From: an uncultured Bacteroides sp.
GTDB taxonomy: Bacteria; Bacteroidota; Bacteroidia; Chitinophagales; Chitinophagaceae
Direction: 5' to 3'
Assembly (NCBI GenBank): GCA_902168085.1
Contig: CABHOP010000009.1
Coordinates: 1-36,196 of the forward strand
Length of the DNA stretch: 36,196 bases
How positions within the stretch are numbered: the stretch's first letter is position 1; the number at the start of each line of letters is the position of its first letter. The notes under the pieces were generated by a model. It saw only the letters and a program-made list of their open reading frames with translations, was not told where the DNA came from and searched no databases. Position numbers and translations under genes: made by a program. Shown in pieces: positions 1-7,740 of this stretch.

Positions 1-2
1 CT

Positions 3-152
3 ATCATGTCATCTTGTACCAAATACTATACATGTGAGTGTGTGGATTATAAAGGCACTACAACAACGCACAGTATATCTGCAAAAACAGAAGTAGCTGC
101 CAATAAAAAATGTGATGAAATGGGCAACCTGGGCGATTGCGCACTGCAATAA
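3..152 (+). CDS. C-terminal end of a small Cys-rich protein (partial)
   Basis: An open frame enters from the left edge and stops with TAA at 150-152, giving about 49 residues. It reads SSCTKYYTCECVDYKG near the edge and ends GDCALQ, with five cysteines in total. The composition resembles the short Cys/Thr-rich secreted lipoproteins common in Bacteroidota. The N-terminus lies outside the window, although an in-frame ATG at 6 cannot be excluded as the start. A good terminator follows at 176-205, which supports a real transcript ending here. Function unknown. Confidence 0.45.
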   Translation: MMSSCTKYYTCECVDYKGTTTTHSISAKTEVAANKKCDEMGNLGDCALQ

Positions 153-175
153 CCGGTATAATATATTATTTTATT

Positions 176-205
176 AAAGCAGCCTTGTAATAGGGCTGCT
201 TTTTT
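176..205 (+). terminator. Rho-independent terminator
   Basis: The nine-base arm AAAGCAGCC (176-184) pairs perfectly with GGCTGCTTT (194-202). The loop is nine bases and a T tract follows. It lies 24 bases past the stop of the Cys-rich partial gene and should end that transcript before the OmpA-type gene. Confidence 0.8.
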
Positions 206-282
206 ATTTACCTATAAAAATCACCTGTAGCTCATTTATAAATCTCATAGCAACATCGTACTTTAACATCAAGATTGTACAT

Positions 283-1131
283 ATGCGTTCCTACATTGCC
301 ACCCTTACCATTATATTAGGCCTTACCCAATATGGCAAGGCCCGCACTGCAGATACCATAAAACTATACTTCAACATAGGCATTGCAGAACTGAAACCTG
401 CCGATAAAAGTAAAATCGATTCTTTTATATACCTCGACAAGCTGCCACCGGGCAAAAAACTGGGTATCATAGGCTACGCCGACTACCTGGGCGATGAAAA
501 TGCGAACATCGGGCTTTCTGAAAAACGCGCTAATAATGTAAAGACATATCTGGAAAGCATGGGCATACGTGCCGAGGATATACAGCTAGTAGTAGGTAAA
601 GGCGAAATAAGCCGAAATATGGAAGGCAAAGAAGGCTATGCTGAAGACCGCAGGGTCGATATCATACCCGGCGGTTTCAAAGATTTGCCTAAACCTAAGC
701 CTGTACCTACTCCACCGCCACCTCCTGCTAAAAAAATAGACATTACCACTGTTGAAGCCAATCAAACCATCCGTCTCAATAAAATATTCTTCTACCCCGG
801 CAGCCACAAAGTACGGGAAGAATCTTATCCTGAATTAAAACTACTGTATCACACATTAAAGGAGCACCCTACCCTTAAAATACAGATAGAAGGCCATATA
901 TGCTGCCTTACAAAAGATACATACGACGGGTATGATTACGATAGCCAGGATTTCAGGCTATCCGAAAACAGGGCAAAGGAAATCTATGACTTCCTTGTGC
1001 AGCGGAAAATAGACCCTTCCCGTCTGTCGTATAAAGGTTTTGGTAAAAGCCGTCCCCTGGTGGCTAATGAAAAGACACCGGAAGACGAGAATATGAACCG
1101 CCGGGTAGAAATCAGGATACTTTCGAAGTAA
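283..1131 (+). CDS. OmpA-family protein with two OmpA/MotB-like domains
   Basis: This 282-residue protein has a hydrophobic N-terminus (about residues 1-21) that looks like a signal peptide. Two OmpA-like peptidoglycan-binding domains follow, at about 27-132 and 160-282. They are joined by a Pro-rich linker (KPKPVPTPPPPP) at about 136-148. Each domain has the helix motif LSxxRA (GLSEKRANNV and RLSENRAKEI) and the closing RRVxI motif (EDRRVDI and MNRRVEI). Family knowledge places such domains in the periplasm, non-covalently bound to peptidoglycan. There is no lipobox and no obvious outer-membrane barrel, so this is a soluble or loosely attached periplasmic form. The tandem arrangement is less usual than a single domain. 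It appears to be a single-gene unit between a terminator and a convergent gene. Confidence 0.88.
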   Translation: MRSYIATLTIILGLTQYGKARTADTIKLYFNIGIAELKPADKSKIDSFIYLDKLPPGKKLGIIGYADYLGDENANIGLSEKRANNVKTYLESMGIRAEDIQLVVGKGEISRNMEGKEGYAEDRRVDIIPGGFKDLPKPKPVPTPPPPPAKKIDITTVEANQTIRLNKIFFYPGSHKVREESYPELKLLYHTLKEHPTLKIQIEGHICCLTKDTYDGYDYDSQDFRLSENRAKEIYDFLVQRKIDPSRLSYKGFGKSRPLVANEKTPEDENMNRRVEIRILSK

Positions 1132-1159
1132 AAGCTATACGCATGGGTTTTGCCGGGAA

Positions 1160-1456
1160 TTAATATACGCTGCCCGTTTCAGGGAAAATGGCATAATATA
1201 CCCGGCTGCCATATACAATACCCACCAATATGGTAATGAACAATTGCCATAGCCACCACAGGCTTTTGTCTTTTACAAAATTTGATATCAAAACATCTAC
1301 AGCCAGCAGCGTTCCTACTATTAGCATATGCACTGCGATAAATACCATAAGTGTCAAAAGCAGGAAAAGCTTAGATGTTACCAACATTAAAAGGAAACTG
1401 AGGCCAATCAATATTGTTAACAAACGTATAGGCGTTATGACTGAACGTGCATTCAT
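1160..1456 (-). CDS. Small hypothetical membrane protein
   Basis: This 98-residue protein is dominated by hydrophobic stretches, at about residues 8-28, 30-58 and 68-90, with a charged break NFVKDKS. Three membrane helices are likely. I do not recognise a family. The ATG at 1456 follows a short region with a 12-base palindrome and a repeated TAATACCCGG. It is the last gene of a minus-strand group after yajQ, with a gap of 61 bases. Function unknown; the reading frame is believable because of its consistent hydrophobic pattern. Confidence 0.55.
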   Translation of the reverse strand: MNARSVITPIRLLTILIGLSFLLMLVTSKLFLLLTLMVFIAVHMLIVGTLLAVDVLISNFVKDKSLWWLWQLFITILVGIVYGSRVYYAIFPETGSVY

Positions 1457-1464
1457 TAATAAAA

Positions 1465-1497
1465 TAATACCCGGCCATTAGTATAATACCCGGGTAT
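1465..1497. repeat. Direct repeat plus 12-base palindrome
   Basis: TAATACCCGG occurs at 1465-1474 and again at 1484-1493, 19 bases apart. The second copy extends into the perfect palindrome ATACCCGGGTAT (1486-1497). The site lies just upstream of the small membrane-protein gene read on the minus strand. It could be an operator or a simple hairpin; no T tract supports termination. Confidence 0.6.
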
Positions 1498-1517
1498 ATA
1501 TTTAACATCACATGTAA

Positions 1518-2009
1518 TTACGATTTCATATTCACATATTGCAATGGCAGGTCCAGGCTGGAACTGCGGCAAAGTTGTATCACATCCTGCAGGTCATCTA
1601 TTTTTTTAGCGGTAACCCGTATGATATCATCCATAATAGCGGCCTGCACCTTCAGCCCGCTGTCTTTTATCAGCTTCACTATCTTTTTAGCGCTGTCTTT
1701 ATCTATACCGTTTTTTACCGGTATGGCTTTCCGGATGTACTTGCCCGATGCTGATGGTGTTTTTGATAGGTCGAAACTGGAAATCTCTATACCTTGCCTC
1801 ATGGCTTTGGTTTGTATAATGTCTTCTACCTGTTTCAGCTGCATATCACTTTCCACTTCTACATTTACAACCATGTCTTTCTTATTCAGCTCCACTTCTA
1901 CGTGCGAACCTTTAAAATCATAGCGGTTGTCTATTTCCTTCTTGGCAATGTTGATGGCATTATCAAGTGTTTGCAGGTCTACTTTGCTGGCAATGTCGAA
2001 TGATGGCAT
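1518..2009 (-). CDS. yajQ: YajQ family nucleotide-binding protein
   Basis: This 163-residue protein has the full length expected for YajQ. It opens with the family signature MPSFDIASKVD, followed by NAINIAKKEIDNRYDFKGS and, in the C-terminal half, KVQAAIMDDIIRVTAKKIDDLQ. YajQ proteins have two ferredoxin-like domains; some members bind cyclic di-GMP or nucleotides and affect gene expression, but the role is not settled across the family. It is a cytoplasmic protein. It follows the T9SS cargo gene on the same strand with a 21-base gap, so cotranscription is possible. Confidence 0.95.
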   Translation of the reverse strand: MPSFDIASKVDLQTLDNAINIAKKEIDNRYDFKGSHVEVELNKKDMVVNVEVESDMQLKQVEDIIQTKAMRQGIEISSFDLSKTPSASGKYIRKAIPVKNGIDKDSAKKIVKLIKDSGLKVQAAIMDDIIRVTAKKIDDLQDVIQLCRSSSLDLPLQYVNMKS

Positions 2010-2030
2010 ATTCTAAATTTCAAATGGTAT

Positions 2031-2939
2031 TTACTGCTTTAATATTTTATATGTCTTACCTGCCAGTTTTATAAAATACATACCGGCAGGTACATTTCTC
2101 AGGCTGATATCGTTACTCCCTTCTGCCAGTTGCCCTACCCGTATGATAGTACCGGTAACAGCACGCAAGACATATCCGGTATTTTGGGGCACTAAGATAG
2201 TTATATAATCGTTAGCAGGATTGGGGTAAACCTTAACGGCCGCTTCCGTTTCTGCAACCGGGATATTCAATGTAGACGATAGGCTACTATAATTACCTTT
2301 TATCGCATTACTATCTAAAGCACTGTTACTTATCAATATGAAACCAACGGCACCGCCGGTATGTTCGCCACTAGTACCATTATCATCGCGGAAGAATATC
2401 AGTTTTTTATTGACCCCATACTTATATTGGTCGCTATTATCTACATAGCTACCTGCTACCTTATTGTTGTGATACAAATACATTTGTTTGGTGCTACTAT
2501 TTCGGGTAATAGCTACATATTGGTAGGTGCCTGCACCTATAAAACTATCTGTAGATGTAAAGTTGGGATACAGGTTAAGTTTACCATCAAAGTTGTAAAA
2601 ACCATGATCGCCACTCAGGTTATTAAAGTCAATGATCTTCTTATAACCACTTACCGTATCTAGCTTGAAGTACATTTCTATGGTATAGGTGCCGGATGAA
2701 ATAAGGTTTGTAAGCGAATCATTAAACACTAACCCGCATCCTTTTTCAAAATCATATACTACCCTGTTGGTACCTACCGGCAATGCTTCTATTTTATAAG
2801 CTCCGGTAGTACATTGTGAAACCAGTGTAGGCCCTGAGCCTTTTTCACCCAGACCATAAAAAAAATTGTAACGATAGCTTTGGGCAGATGTTAAAATGGA
2901 ACAAAACATTGCCAGTAACAGGAGTAATCTTTTCTTCAT
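2031..2939 (-). CDS. Secreted LamG/concanavalin-like protein with T9SS sorting domain
   Basis: I place the start at the ATG at 2939, where MKKRLLLLLAMFCSILTSAQ forms a clean signal peptide. The upstream in-frame extension adds 16 residues with no signal character. The mature 302-residue protein has a middle region (TYTIEMYFKLDT, YQYVAITRNSSTKQMYLYHN) typical of laminin-G/concanavalin-like beta-sandwich domains. The C-terminal 80 residues are a type A T9SS sorting domain with VYPNPANDYITI, GMYFIKL and a terminal KILKQ. Export across the outer membrane by T9SS and attachment to, or release from, the surface is expected for this class. The ligand is unknown. Confidence 0.85.
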   Translation of the reverse strand: MKKRLLLLLAMFCSILTSAQSYRYNFFYGLGEKGSGPTLVSQCTTGAYKIEALPVGTNRVVYDFEKGCGLVFNDSLTNLISSGTYTIEMYFKLDTVSGYKKIIDFNNLSGDHGFYNFDGKLNLYPNFTSTDSFIGAGTYQYVAITRNSSTKQMYLYHNNKVAGSYVDNSDQYKYGVNKKLIFFRDDNGTSGEHTGGAVGFILISNSALDSNAIKGNYSSLSSTLNIPVAETEAAVKVYPNPANDYITILVPQNTGYVLRAVTGTIIRVGQLAEGSNDISLRNVPAGMYFIKLAGKTYKILKQ

Positions 2940-3005
2940 AGCATTTTTTATTTCTATAAAGCTACAAAGGCTACATATGAAAGTCAAGCTTAATTTGTGT
3001 ACCTC

Positions 3006-3566
3006 CTACCATCGCACAAAGGCACCCAATCCTATATACGAAGGGCGGTAGCCGCGTTTATCATCTATCAAGGCATAGCTGCTACGCACGGTAATACCCA
3101 AGCTCATATTAAGCATTTCAAAAATCATGGTAGCATTCGGTTGCAAGGCCAATGTCTGAACAGAGATGGTGGGACTATATTGGTAAGCGATATCCCCACC
3201 TATCTGCATATAGCGATTGTGCTTACCTAAGCGCAAGCCGCCACCAACGGGCAGCTCCAGGAAAAAACTATTGCGGGATATATTTTGTGGTACCGCCACC
3301 TTCTCATCTACGTATAAAACACCTGCCCCTATATTGGCATAAAAGCGCTGCCAGCTTTCTGTATATCTGAACCCACAAGCTACAGCTCCCCATACCATGT
3401 TTTTATATTCTTTCAGCAGGTTACCGCTACCATATGTGGCATAAATATCCAGGCTCGACATAGGGTATGCTTTTTTATATACATATGCTTCCGTGCTATC
3501 TGGCTGGGCATTAGCCAGTAACGGAACTGACATGGTCAATATGGCAATTAGAATGATAGGTTTCAT
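3006..3566 (-). CDS. Putative outer-membrane beta-barrel protein
   Basis: This 186-residue protein has a signal peptide ending around LLANAQ (residues 1-21). Alternating hydrophobic/polar strands follow, such as SLDIYATYGSG, FFLELPVGGGLRLG and YMQIGGDIAYQY, and the last residues are GLGAFVRW. A terminal aromatic residue and Gly-rich strands are typical of small outer-membrane barrels. No specific family or substrate can be named. It is the first gene of the minus-strand group ending at 1160 and starts divergently from the E1 gene. Confidence 0.7.
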   Translation of the reverse strand: MKPIILIAILTMSVPLLANAQPDSTEAYVYKKAYPMSSLDIYATYGSGNLLKEYKNMVWGAVACGFRYTESWQRFYANIGAGVLYVDEKVAVPQNISRNSFFLELPVGGGLRLGKHNRYMQIGGDIAYQYSPTISVQTLALQPNATMIFEMLNMSLGITVRSSYALIDDKRGYRPSYIGLGAFVRW

Positions 3567-3704
3567 TACGTAGTTAACTAAAGCTCAAAGTAATAAAAGG
3601 ATTCAGAATAGCTTGCAACTGGCTTTTAACATCTACATATAGTTTTGCGTGCAATTTGTAGCATTTAATACCCTTGGGCACTATACCATCTGCGTCTTTT
3701 GGGT

Positions 3705-3712
3705 TATCTTTG
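3705..3712 (+). promoter_or_regulatory. Bacteroidota-type -7 element
   Basis: TATCTTTG matches the Bacteroidota -7 consensus TAnnTTTG exactly and lies 26 bases upstream of the E1 start codon. A convincing TTG -33 element at the usual 19-21 base spacing is not seen, so this is a partial promoter call. Confidence 0.5.
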
Positions 3713-3738
3713 TCGCCAATCTATAGCTATATTTCATT

Positions 3739-6132
3739 ATGCTGCAGGACGCTACAACTACGCAAACCACAAGGTTATCGTTCGAGGAATTTAAGATAGG
3801 GGTGCTGGAAGACTACCACCTGGCAGTGGCCAGCCGCGAAGCCAGCCTTATAGGCCGCCGCGAGGTGCTGACAGGCAAGGCCAAATTCGGCATCTTTGGC
3901 GATGGTAAGGAACTGGCACAGCTGGCAGCAGCCCGCTGTATGCAACCCGGTGATATACGCAGTGGTTACTACCGCGATCAGACCCTGATGTTTGCTACCG
4001 GCATGAGCGATATTGAAAAGTTCTTTGCACAGTTATATGCCAACCCCGACCTGGAGCATGAGCCATCTACCGGTGGCCGCATGATGAATGGCCACTATGG
4101 CACCCGCTGGCTGGATGAGAATGGCGAGTTTATAGACCTGACGCAAGAGGTGCACTCTTCCAGCGACATATCTCCCACAGCCGGTCAGATGGTACGTGCA
4201 CTGGGTTTAGCATTTGCTTCTAAATGCTATCGTAATATACAGGAGTTGCAACAGGGCTTTGAGAAGTTTACTCGCAACGGTAATGAAGTGGTATTCTGCA
4301 CCATCGGCGATGCATCTACATCTGAAGGCCTTTTCTGGGAAACCGTGAATGCTGCAGGCGTACTGCGTGTGCCACTGGCAGTTTTCGTATGGGATGATGG
4401 CTATGGTATATCTGTACCCCGCAAATATCAAACTACCAAGAACTCTATCTCTGATGCCCTTGCCGGCATGCAGTGGGATGAGCAGAAAGGTGGTATGAAC
4501 ATATACAAAGTAAAAGGCTGGGATTATGCCGGTATGATGGAAACCTTCCAGAAAGGTATAGCCCGCGTGCGCGAAACGCAAATACCAGCTATCTTCCACG
4601 TGCAGGAAGTAACACAGCCACAGGGCCACTCTACATCGGGCAGCCACGAGCGCTACAAGAGCAAGGAAAGGCTGGAATGGGAAAAAGAATGGGATTGCAT
4701 CGTTAAACTGCGCGAATTCATAGTAGAAAATGCCATAGCAAGTGAAGAAGAACTGGGCCGTATAGAAGATGATGCGAAACAACAAGCCCGTGAAGCCAAA
4801 CAACGTGCATGGGATAATTTCATTACCCCTATACGCCAGCAGATACAGCAGGCTACACAGCTATGCAACCAGGTAGTGTATGAAGGTGGCCCGCAAGCTG
4901 CCGATATAGCACAAATGGTACAGCAGCTGAATGCTATAAAAGAACCGATACGCAAAGATGTGATGCAAACGGTGCGCCGTGTGCTGGGCTTGTGCACAGG
5001 TAATAGCGAGGCTGTACGTGGCCTGCGCAACTTCTACGATAACCTGGCACAGGATAACAGGGAAAAATTCTCTTCTCACCTGCACTCACAGTCGCGCTTC
5101 AGTGCTATGAAGATAGCGGAAGTACCTGCCGATTATAACAACGCACAATCGCTGAACGGCTACGAAATACTGAACAAATTCTTCGACCATACGTTTGCTT
5201 CAAACCCTGCAGTAGTAGCCTTTGGTGAAGACCTGGGTAAGATAGGCGACGTGAACCAGGGCTTTGCCGGACTGCAAGAGAAATACGGTGAGCAACGCAT
5301 ATTTGATACAGGCATCCGCGAGGCTACTATCATTGGCCAGGGCATAGGTATGGCTATGCGCGGCCTGCGCCCGATAGCTGAAATACAATACTTAGACTAT
5401 TTACTATATGGCCTGCAACCACTGAGCGATGATGTAGCTACTATGCTCTACCGTACCCGTGGCGGACAGAAATGCCCACTGATAGTGCGCACCCGCGGCC
5501 ACAGGCTGGAAGGTGTATGGCACAGCGGTTCCCCTATGGGTATGATACTGAACAGTGTGCGCGGTATGTACCTGTGTGTGCCAAGAAATATGACACAGGC
5601 TGCCGGTATGTACAATACCCTGCTGCAAAGCGATGAGCCTGCTATAGTGATAGAATGCCTGAACGGCTACCGCCTGAAAGAGCAAATGCCCAATAACCTT
5701 ACTGAGTTTACCGTACCATTCGGTATACCGGAAGTAATACGCCAGGGCGAGGATATTACCATCGTTTCTTACGGTTCTACCCTGCGGGTGATAGAAGAAG
5801 CTATTGTAAACTACCTGCAACCGCAAGGCATTAGCTGCGAGGTGATAGATGTGCGTACCCTGCTGCCTTTTGATATCAACAACATGATACTCGATTCACT
5901 GAAAAAGACCAACCGTATCGTGTTTATAGATGAAGACGTACCGGGTGGTGCATCGGCCTACATGTTCCAGCAGGTGATGGAAAAACAAGGTGGCTATAAA
6001 TGGCTGGATGTGGCACCACGCACCATCAGCGCACAAGCCCACCGCCCTGCCTATGCTACCGATGGCGACTATTTCTCTAAACCCAATGCGGAAGATATAG
6101 CAGCGGTGATAGCAGAGATGATGGCCGAATAA
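3739..6132 (+). CDS. 2-oxoacid dehydrogenase E1 component, fused alpha and beta subunits
   Basis: This 797-residue protein is a natural fusion of the two E1 subunits of a thiamine-diphosphate 2-oxoacid dehydrogenase (pyruvate or branched-chain type). Residues about 15-330 are the alpha half, with GDASTSEG (190-197) and WDDGYGISVP (218-227) at the thiamine/metal-binding motif. A charged helical linker of about 140 residues follows. From about 470 comes the beta half, with FGEDLGKIGDVNQGF, a GIREATIIGQGIGMAMRG segment and PGGASAYMF near the C-terminus. The enzyme decarboxylates a 2-oxoacid and passes the acyl group to a lipoyl-E2. No E2 or E3 gene is adjacent. The usual motif NNGYAIS is DDGYGIS here. 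Substrate cannot be fixed from sequence alone. Confidence 0.88.
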   Translation: MLQDATTTQTTRLSFEEFKIGVLEDYHLAVASREASLIGRREVLTGKAKFGIFGDGKELAQLAAARCMQPGDIRSGYYRDQTLMFATGMSDIEKFFAQLYANPDLEHEPSTGGRMMNGHYGTRWLDENGEFIDLTQEVHSSSDISPTAGQMVRALGLAFASKCYRNIQELQQGFEKFTRNGNEVVFCTIGDASTSEGLFWETVNAAGVLRVPLAVFVWDDGYGISVPRKYQTTKNSISDALAGMQWDEQKGGMNIYKVKGWDYAGMMETFQKGIARVRETQIPAIFHVQEVTQPQGHSTSGSHERYKSKERLEWEKEWDCIVKLREFIVENAIASEEELGRIEDDAKQQAREAKQRAWDNFITPIRQQIQQATQLCNQVVYEGGPQAADIAQMVQQLNAIKEPIRKDVMQTVRRVLGLCTGNSEAVRGLRNFYDNLAQDNREKFSSHLHSQSRFSAMKIAEVPADYNNAQSLNGYEILNKFFDHTFASNPAVVAFGEDLGKIGDVNQGFAGLQEKYGEQRIFDTGIREATIIGQGIGMAMRGLRPIAEIQYLDYLLYGLQPLSDDVATMLYRTRGGQKCPLIVRTRGHRLEGVWHSGSPMGMILNSVRGMYLCVPRNMTQAAGMYNTLLQSDEPAIVIECLNGYRLKEQMPNNLTEFTVPFGIPEVIRQGEDITIVSYGSTLRVIEEAIVNYLQPQGISCEVIDVRTLLPFDINNMILDSLKKTNRIVFIDEDVPGGASAYMFQQVMEKQGGYKWLDVAPRTISAQAHRPAYATDGDYFSKPNAEDIAAVIAEMMAE

Positions 6133-6162
6133 CACATAACTAATTGATAACCTAAATATTAT

Positions 6163-6189
6163 AAGCCTTGCTACCGCAGGGCTTTTTTT
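6163..6189 (+). terminator. Rho-independent terminator after E1 gene
   Basis: AAGCCTTGC (6163-6171) pairs with GCAGGGCTT (6176-6184) with one mismatch. The loop is TACC and a run of seven T follows. It is 31 bases beyond the E1 stop codon. Confidence 0.8.
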
Positions 6190-6218
6190 ATTGAGTATCT
6201 TTACATATATTGTAATTG

Positions 6219-6404
6219 ATGATAAGAAAGTATACTATAAAATTATTGTTCAGTATTATCGTCTTTTTAGGCGCTGGTGCTTTCATCATGTTGCCACAGG
6301 GTGCTAATAGCCGCGAGGCTGCTGTATGCAGTCATTGCCACAAAAACCATAAGGCGATAGCTAAGTATAAAAGTTGTCATCCCCGCACCGTTTCTTTCAG
6401 GTAA
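6219..6404 (+). CDS. Secreted or membrane-anchored CxxCH miniprotein
   Basis: The ATG at 6219 is preferred over an overlapping TTG three bases earlier and gives 61 residues. Residues about 6-27 are a hydrophobic signal or anchor segment (LLFSIIVFLGAGAFIMLP). The short exported part contains CSHCH, which fits the CxxCH heme-c attachment motif, followed by NH, KSCH and a terminal Arg. It could bind one heme c, or use the Cys/His set for zinc. It is far shorter than any standard cytochrome c and has no obvious distal Met. The gene is isolated between the E1 terminator and the CAP gene. It may also be chance; confidence is modest. Confidence 0.4.
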   Translation: MIRKYTIKLLFSIIVFLGAGAFIMLPQGANSREAAVCSHCHKNHKAIAKYKSCHPRTVSFR

Positions 6405-6499
6405 AACATTAACAATACACCTGCACAACCTTTACTGCTTTGGCAGGACATTTGTATATCCACTCATTACCCTATCCATTTAATGTTTATAGAAAGAGG

Positions 6500-6961
6500 A
6501 TGAGACTAAAATTCACAGTTATTTTAGTAGTCTTTGCAGGACTATTTCAGTTGTATGCATTTGCCAAACACCCGCCTGTAGATACACGCGATTTGGAAAG
6601 GGAGATATTCGAATTGATCAATGATTCCCGTGCAGATGCAGGACTTAGTCGCCTGAAATGGGATGATGAAATAGCCGATGTAGCACGCCAGCATAGCCGC
6701 GATATGGCCAGGAAGAAGGTCCCTTTCAGCCACAACGGCTTTGACGAACGTATAGACCGAATCAGGGCACGTATACCCGGTGTTACCGGTGCTGCGGAAA
6801 ATATTGCTTATGGCCCGCTGGATGGCCCACGGGCTGTAAAGATGTGGCTGAATAGTAAAGGGCACCGCAAGAATATTATGGGTAAATATGCACGTACAGC
6901 AGTAGGCATAGCGGAAGCCAAAGATGGTTCCATTTACTTAACACAGATTTTTATCCTGTAG
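6500..6961 (+). CDS. CAP (SCP/PR-1-like) domain secreted protein
   Basis: I start at the ATG at 6500, preceded by AGAAAGAGG and opening a signal peptide (MRLKFTVILVVFAGLFQLYA). A TTG start 60 bases earlier adds residues without signal character. The 153-residue product has the CAP fold landmarks: EIFELINDSRADAGL, WDDEIADVARQHSRDMA with H65, FSH (H78), AENIAYG (E100) and WLNSKGHRKNIM (H122). In bacteria these extracytoplasmic proteins resemble YkwD and have no agreed single function. It stands alone, with a DoxX gene 60 bases downstream. Confidence 0.9.
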   Translation: MRLKFTVILVVFAGLFQLYAFAKHPPVDTRDLEREIFELINDSRADAGLSRLKWDDEIADVARQHSRDMARKKVPFSHNGFDERIDRIRARIPGVTGAAENIAYGPLDGPRAVKMWLNSKGHRKNIMGKYARTAVGIAEAKDGSIYLTQIFIL

Positions 6962-6963
6962 TA

Positions 6964-6995
6964 TTGTAAGATTGGATGGAAGTTTGATAATTTTA
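6964..6995 (+). promoter_or_regulatory. Probable Bacteroidota promoter for doxX-type gene
   Basis: TTG at 6964-6966, a 21-base spacer, then TAATTTTA at 6988-6995, one base off TAnnTTTG. An AAGAAGAGAG purine tract lies just before the ATG at 7022. Confidence 0.45.
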
Positions 6996-7021
6996 AGTGT
7001 CAACTTAAGAAGAGAGAACGC

Positions 7022-7429
7022 ATGCCATTATTCACAAAACTCAGCAAATACAATAATACGGCCTTACTGCTGCTGCGTATAGGCCTTGGCATCATGATGA
7101 TGCTGCATGGCTATCCTAAACTGGCCGGTGGTACCGAACGCTGGACAAAGCTGGGGGCATCTATGAGTAACCTGGGTATTCATTTCGCGCCATTGGCATG
7201 GGGCTTTATGGCCGCAATTACAGAAAGCATAGGCGGCTTGTTTCTATTGCTCGGCTTGTTCTTTCGTCCTGTGGCATTGCTGCTGATGTTTACCATGATA
7301 GTAGCAGCAGTCAAGCACCTTTCGGCAGGAGAAACGATAATGGATGCTTCTCAGGCTATAGAACTGGGTTGTGTATTTTTGGCCATGTTCATAATGGGCC
7401 CCGGCAAGTATTCTATTGATAAAGCATAA
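7022..7429 (+). CDS. DoxX family membrane protein
   Basis: This 135-residue protein has four predicted membrane helices. Family hallmarks are LLLRIGLGIMMMLHGYPKL near the N-terminus, TESIGGLFLLLGLFFRPVALLL in the middle and IELGCVFLAMFIMGPGKYSID at the C-terminus. DoxX-type proteins sit in the cytoplasmic membrane; in different organisms they have been tied to quinone/thiosulfate chemistry or redox stress, and no single role applies. A second, distinct family member is encoded at 9710. The next gene starts 5 bases after this stop and is probably cotranscribed. Confidence 0.9.
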   Translation: MPLFTKLSKYNNTALLLLRIGLGIMMMLHGYPKLAGGTERWTKLGASMSNLGIHFAPLAWGFMAAITESIGGLFLLLGLFFRPVALLLMFTMIVAAVKHLSAGETIMDASQAIELGCVFLAMFIMGPGKYSIDKA

Positions 7430-7434
7430 AAAGT

Positions 7435-7740
7435 ATGAAAAAGTGCTGTTTGATCTTGTGTTGTATCGTTGCAGGCTTGCCAACCAATGCGCAGTCGCGC
7501 GATAGTATCCGTCATTTCAAAAAGCTGCAATTAAAACCACTTGTTGATACCAAGGAAAAGCATATTCCGCAATTGGTAAAACCTGATTTCTATAACCAAC
7601 ACCTGGGCTTCTTTTGCAGGCAGGAACTGAAAGTGGAGAAGGCCATAAAGATACCCATAAAAATCAGGCTTGGCAGTAATGAACAATGCAGTTTCCTTGA
7701 ACAGAAAACTGCATACAAACTTCCTTCACCATTATATTAA
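7435..7740 (+). CDS. Small secreted protein, conserved hypothetical of Bacteroidota type
   Basis: This 101-residue protein has a signal peptide (MKKCCLILCCIVAGLPTNAQ). The mature part carries the run FYNQHLGFFCRQELKVEKA, then IPIKIRLGS and CSFLEQK. I recognise this combination (GFFCxxExxxEK, IPxxxRLGS, LE) from small uncharacterised proteins frequent in Chitinophagaceae; no function is known to me. Two cysteines remain after cleavage and could form a disulfide. It begins 5 bases after the DoxX stop. Its TAA overlaps the opposing gene's stop within TTAA. Confidence 0.75.
   Translation: MKKCCLILCCIVAGLPTNAQSRDSIRHFKKLQLKPLVDTKEKHIPQLVKPDFYNQHLGFFCRQELKVEKAIKIPIKIRLGSNEQCSFLEQKTAYKLPSPLY

Noticed and set aside
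4207-4803. 198-codon frame on the minus strand
   Set aside because: Antisense to the fused E1 gene; the E1 frame has all family motifs.
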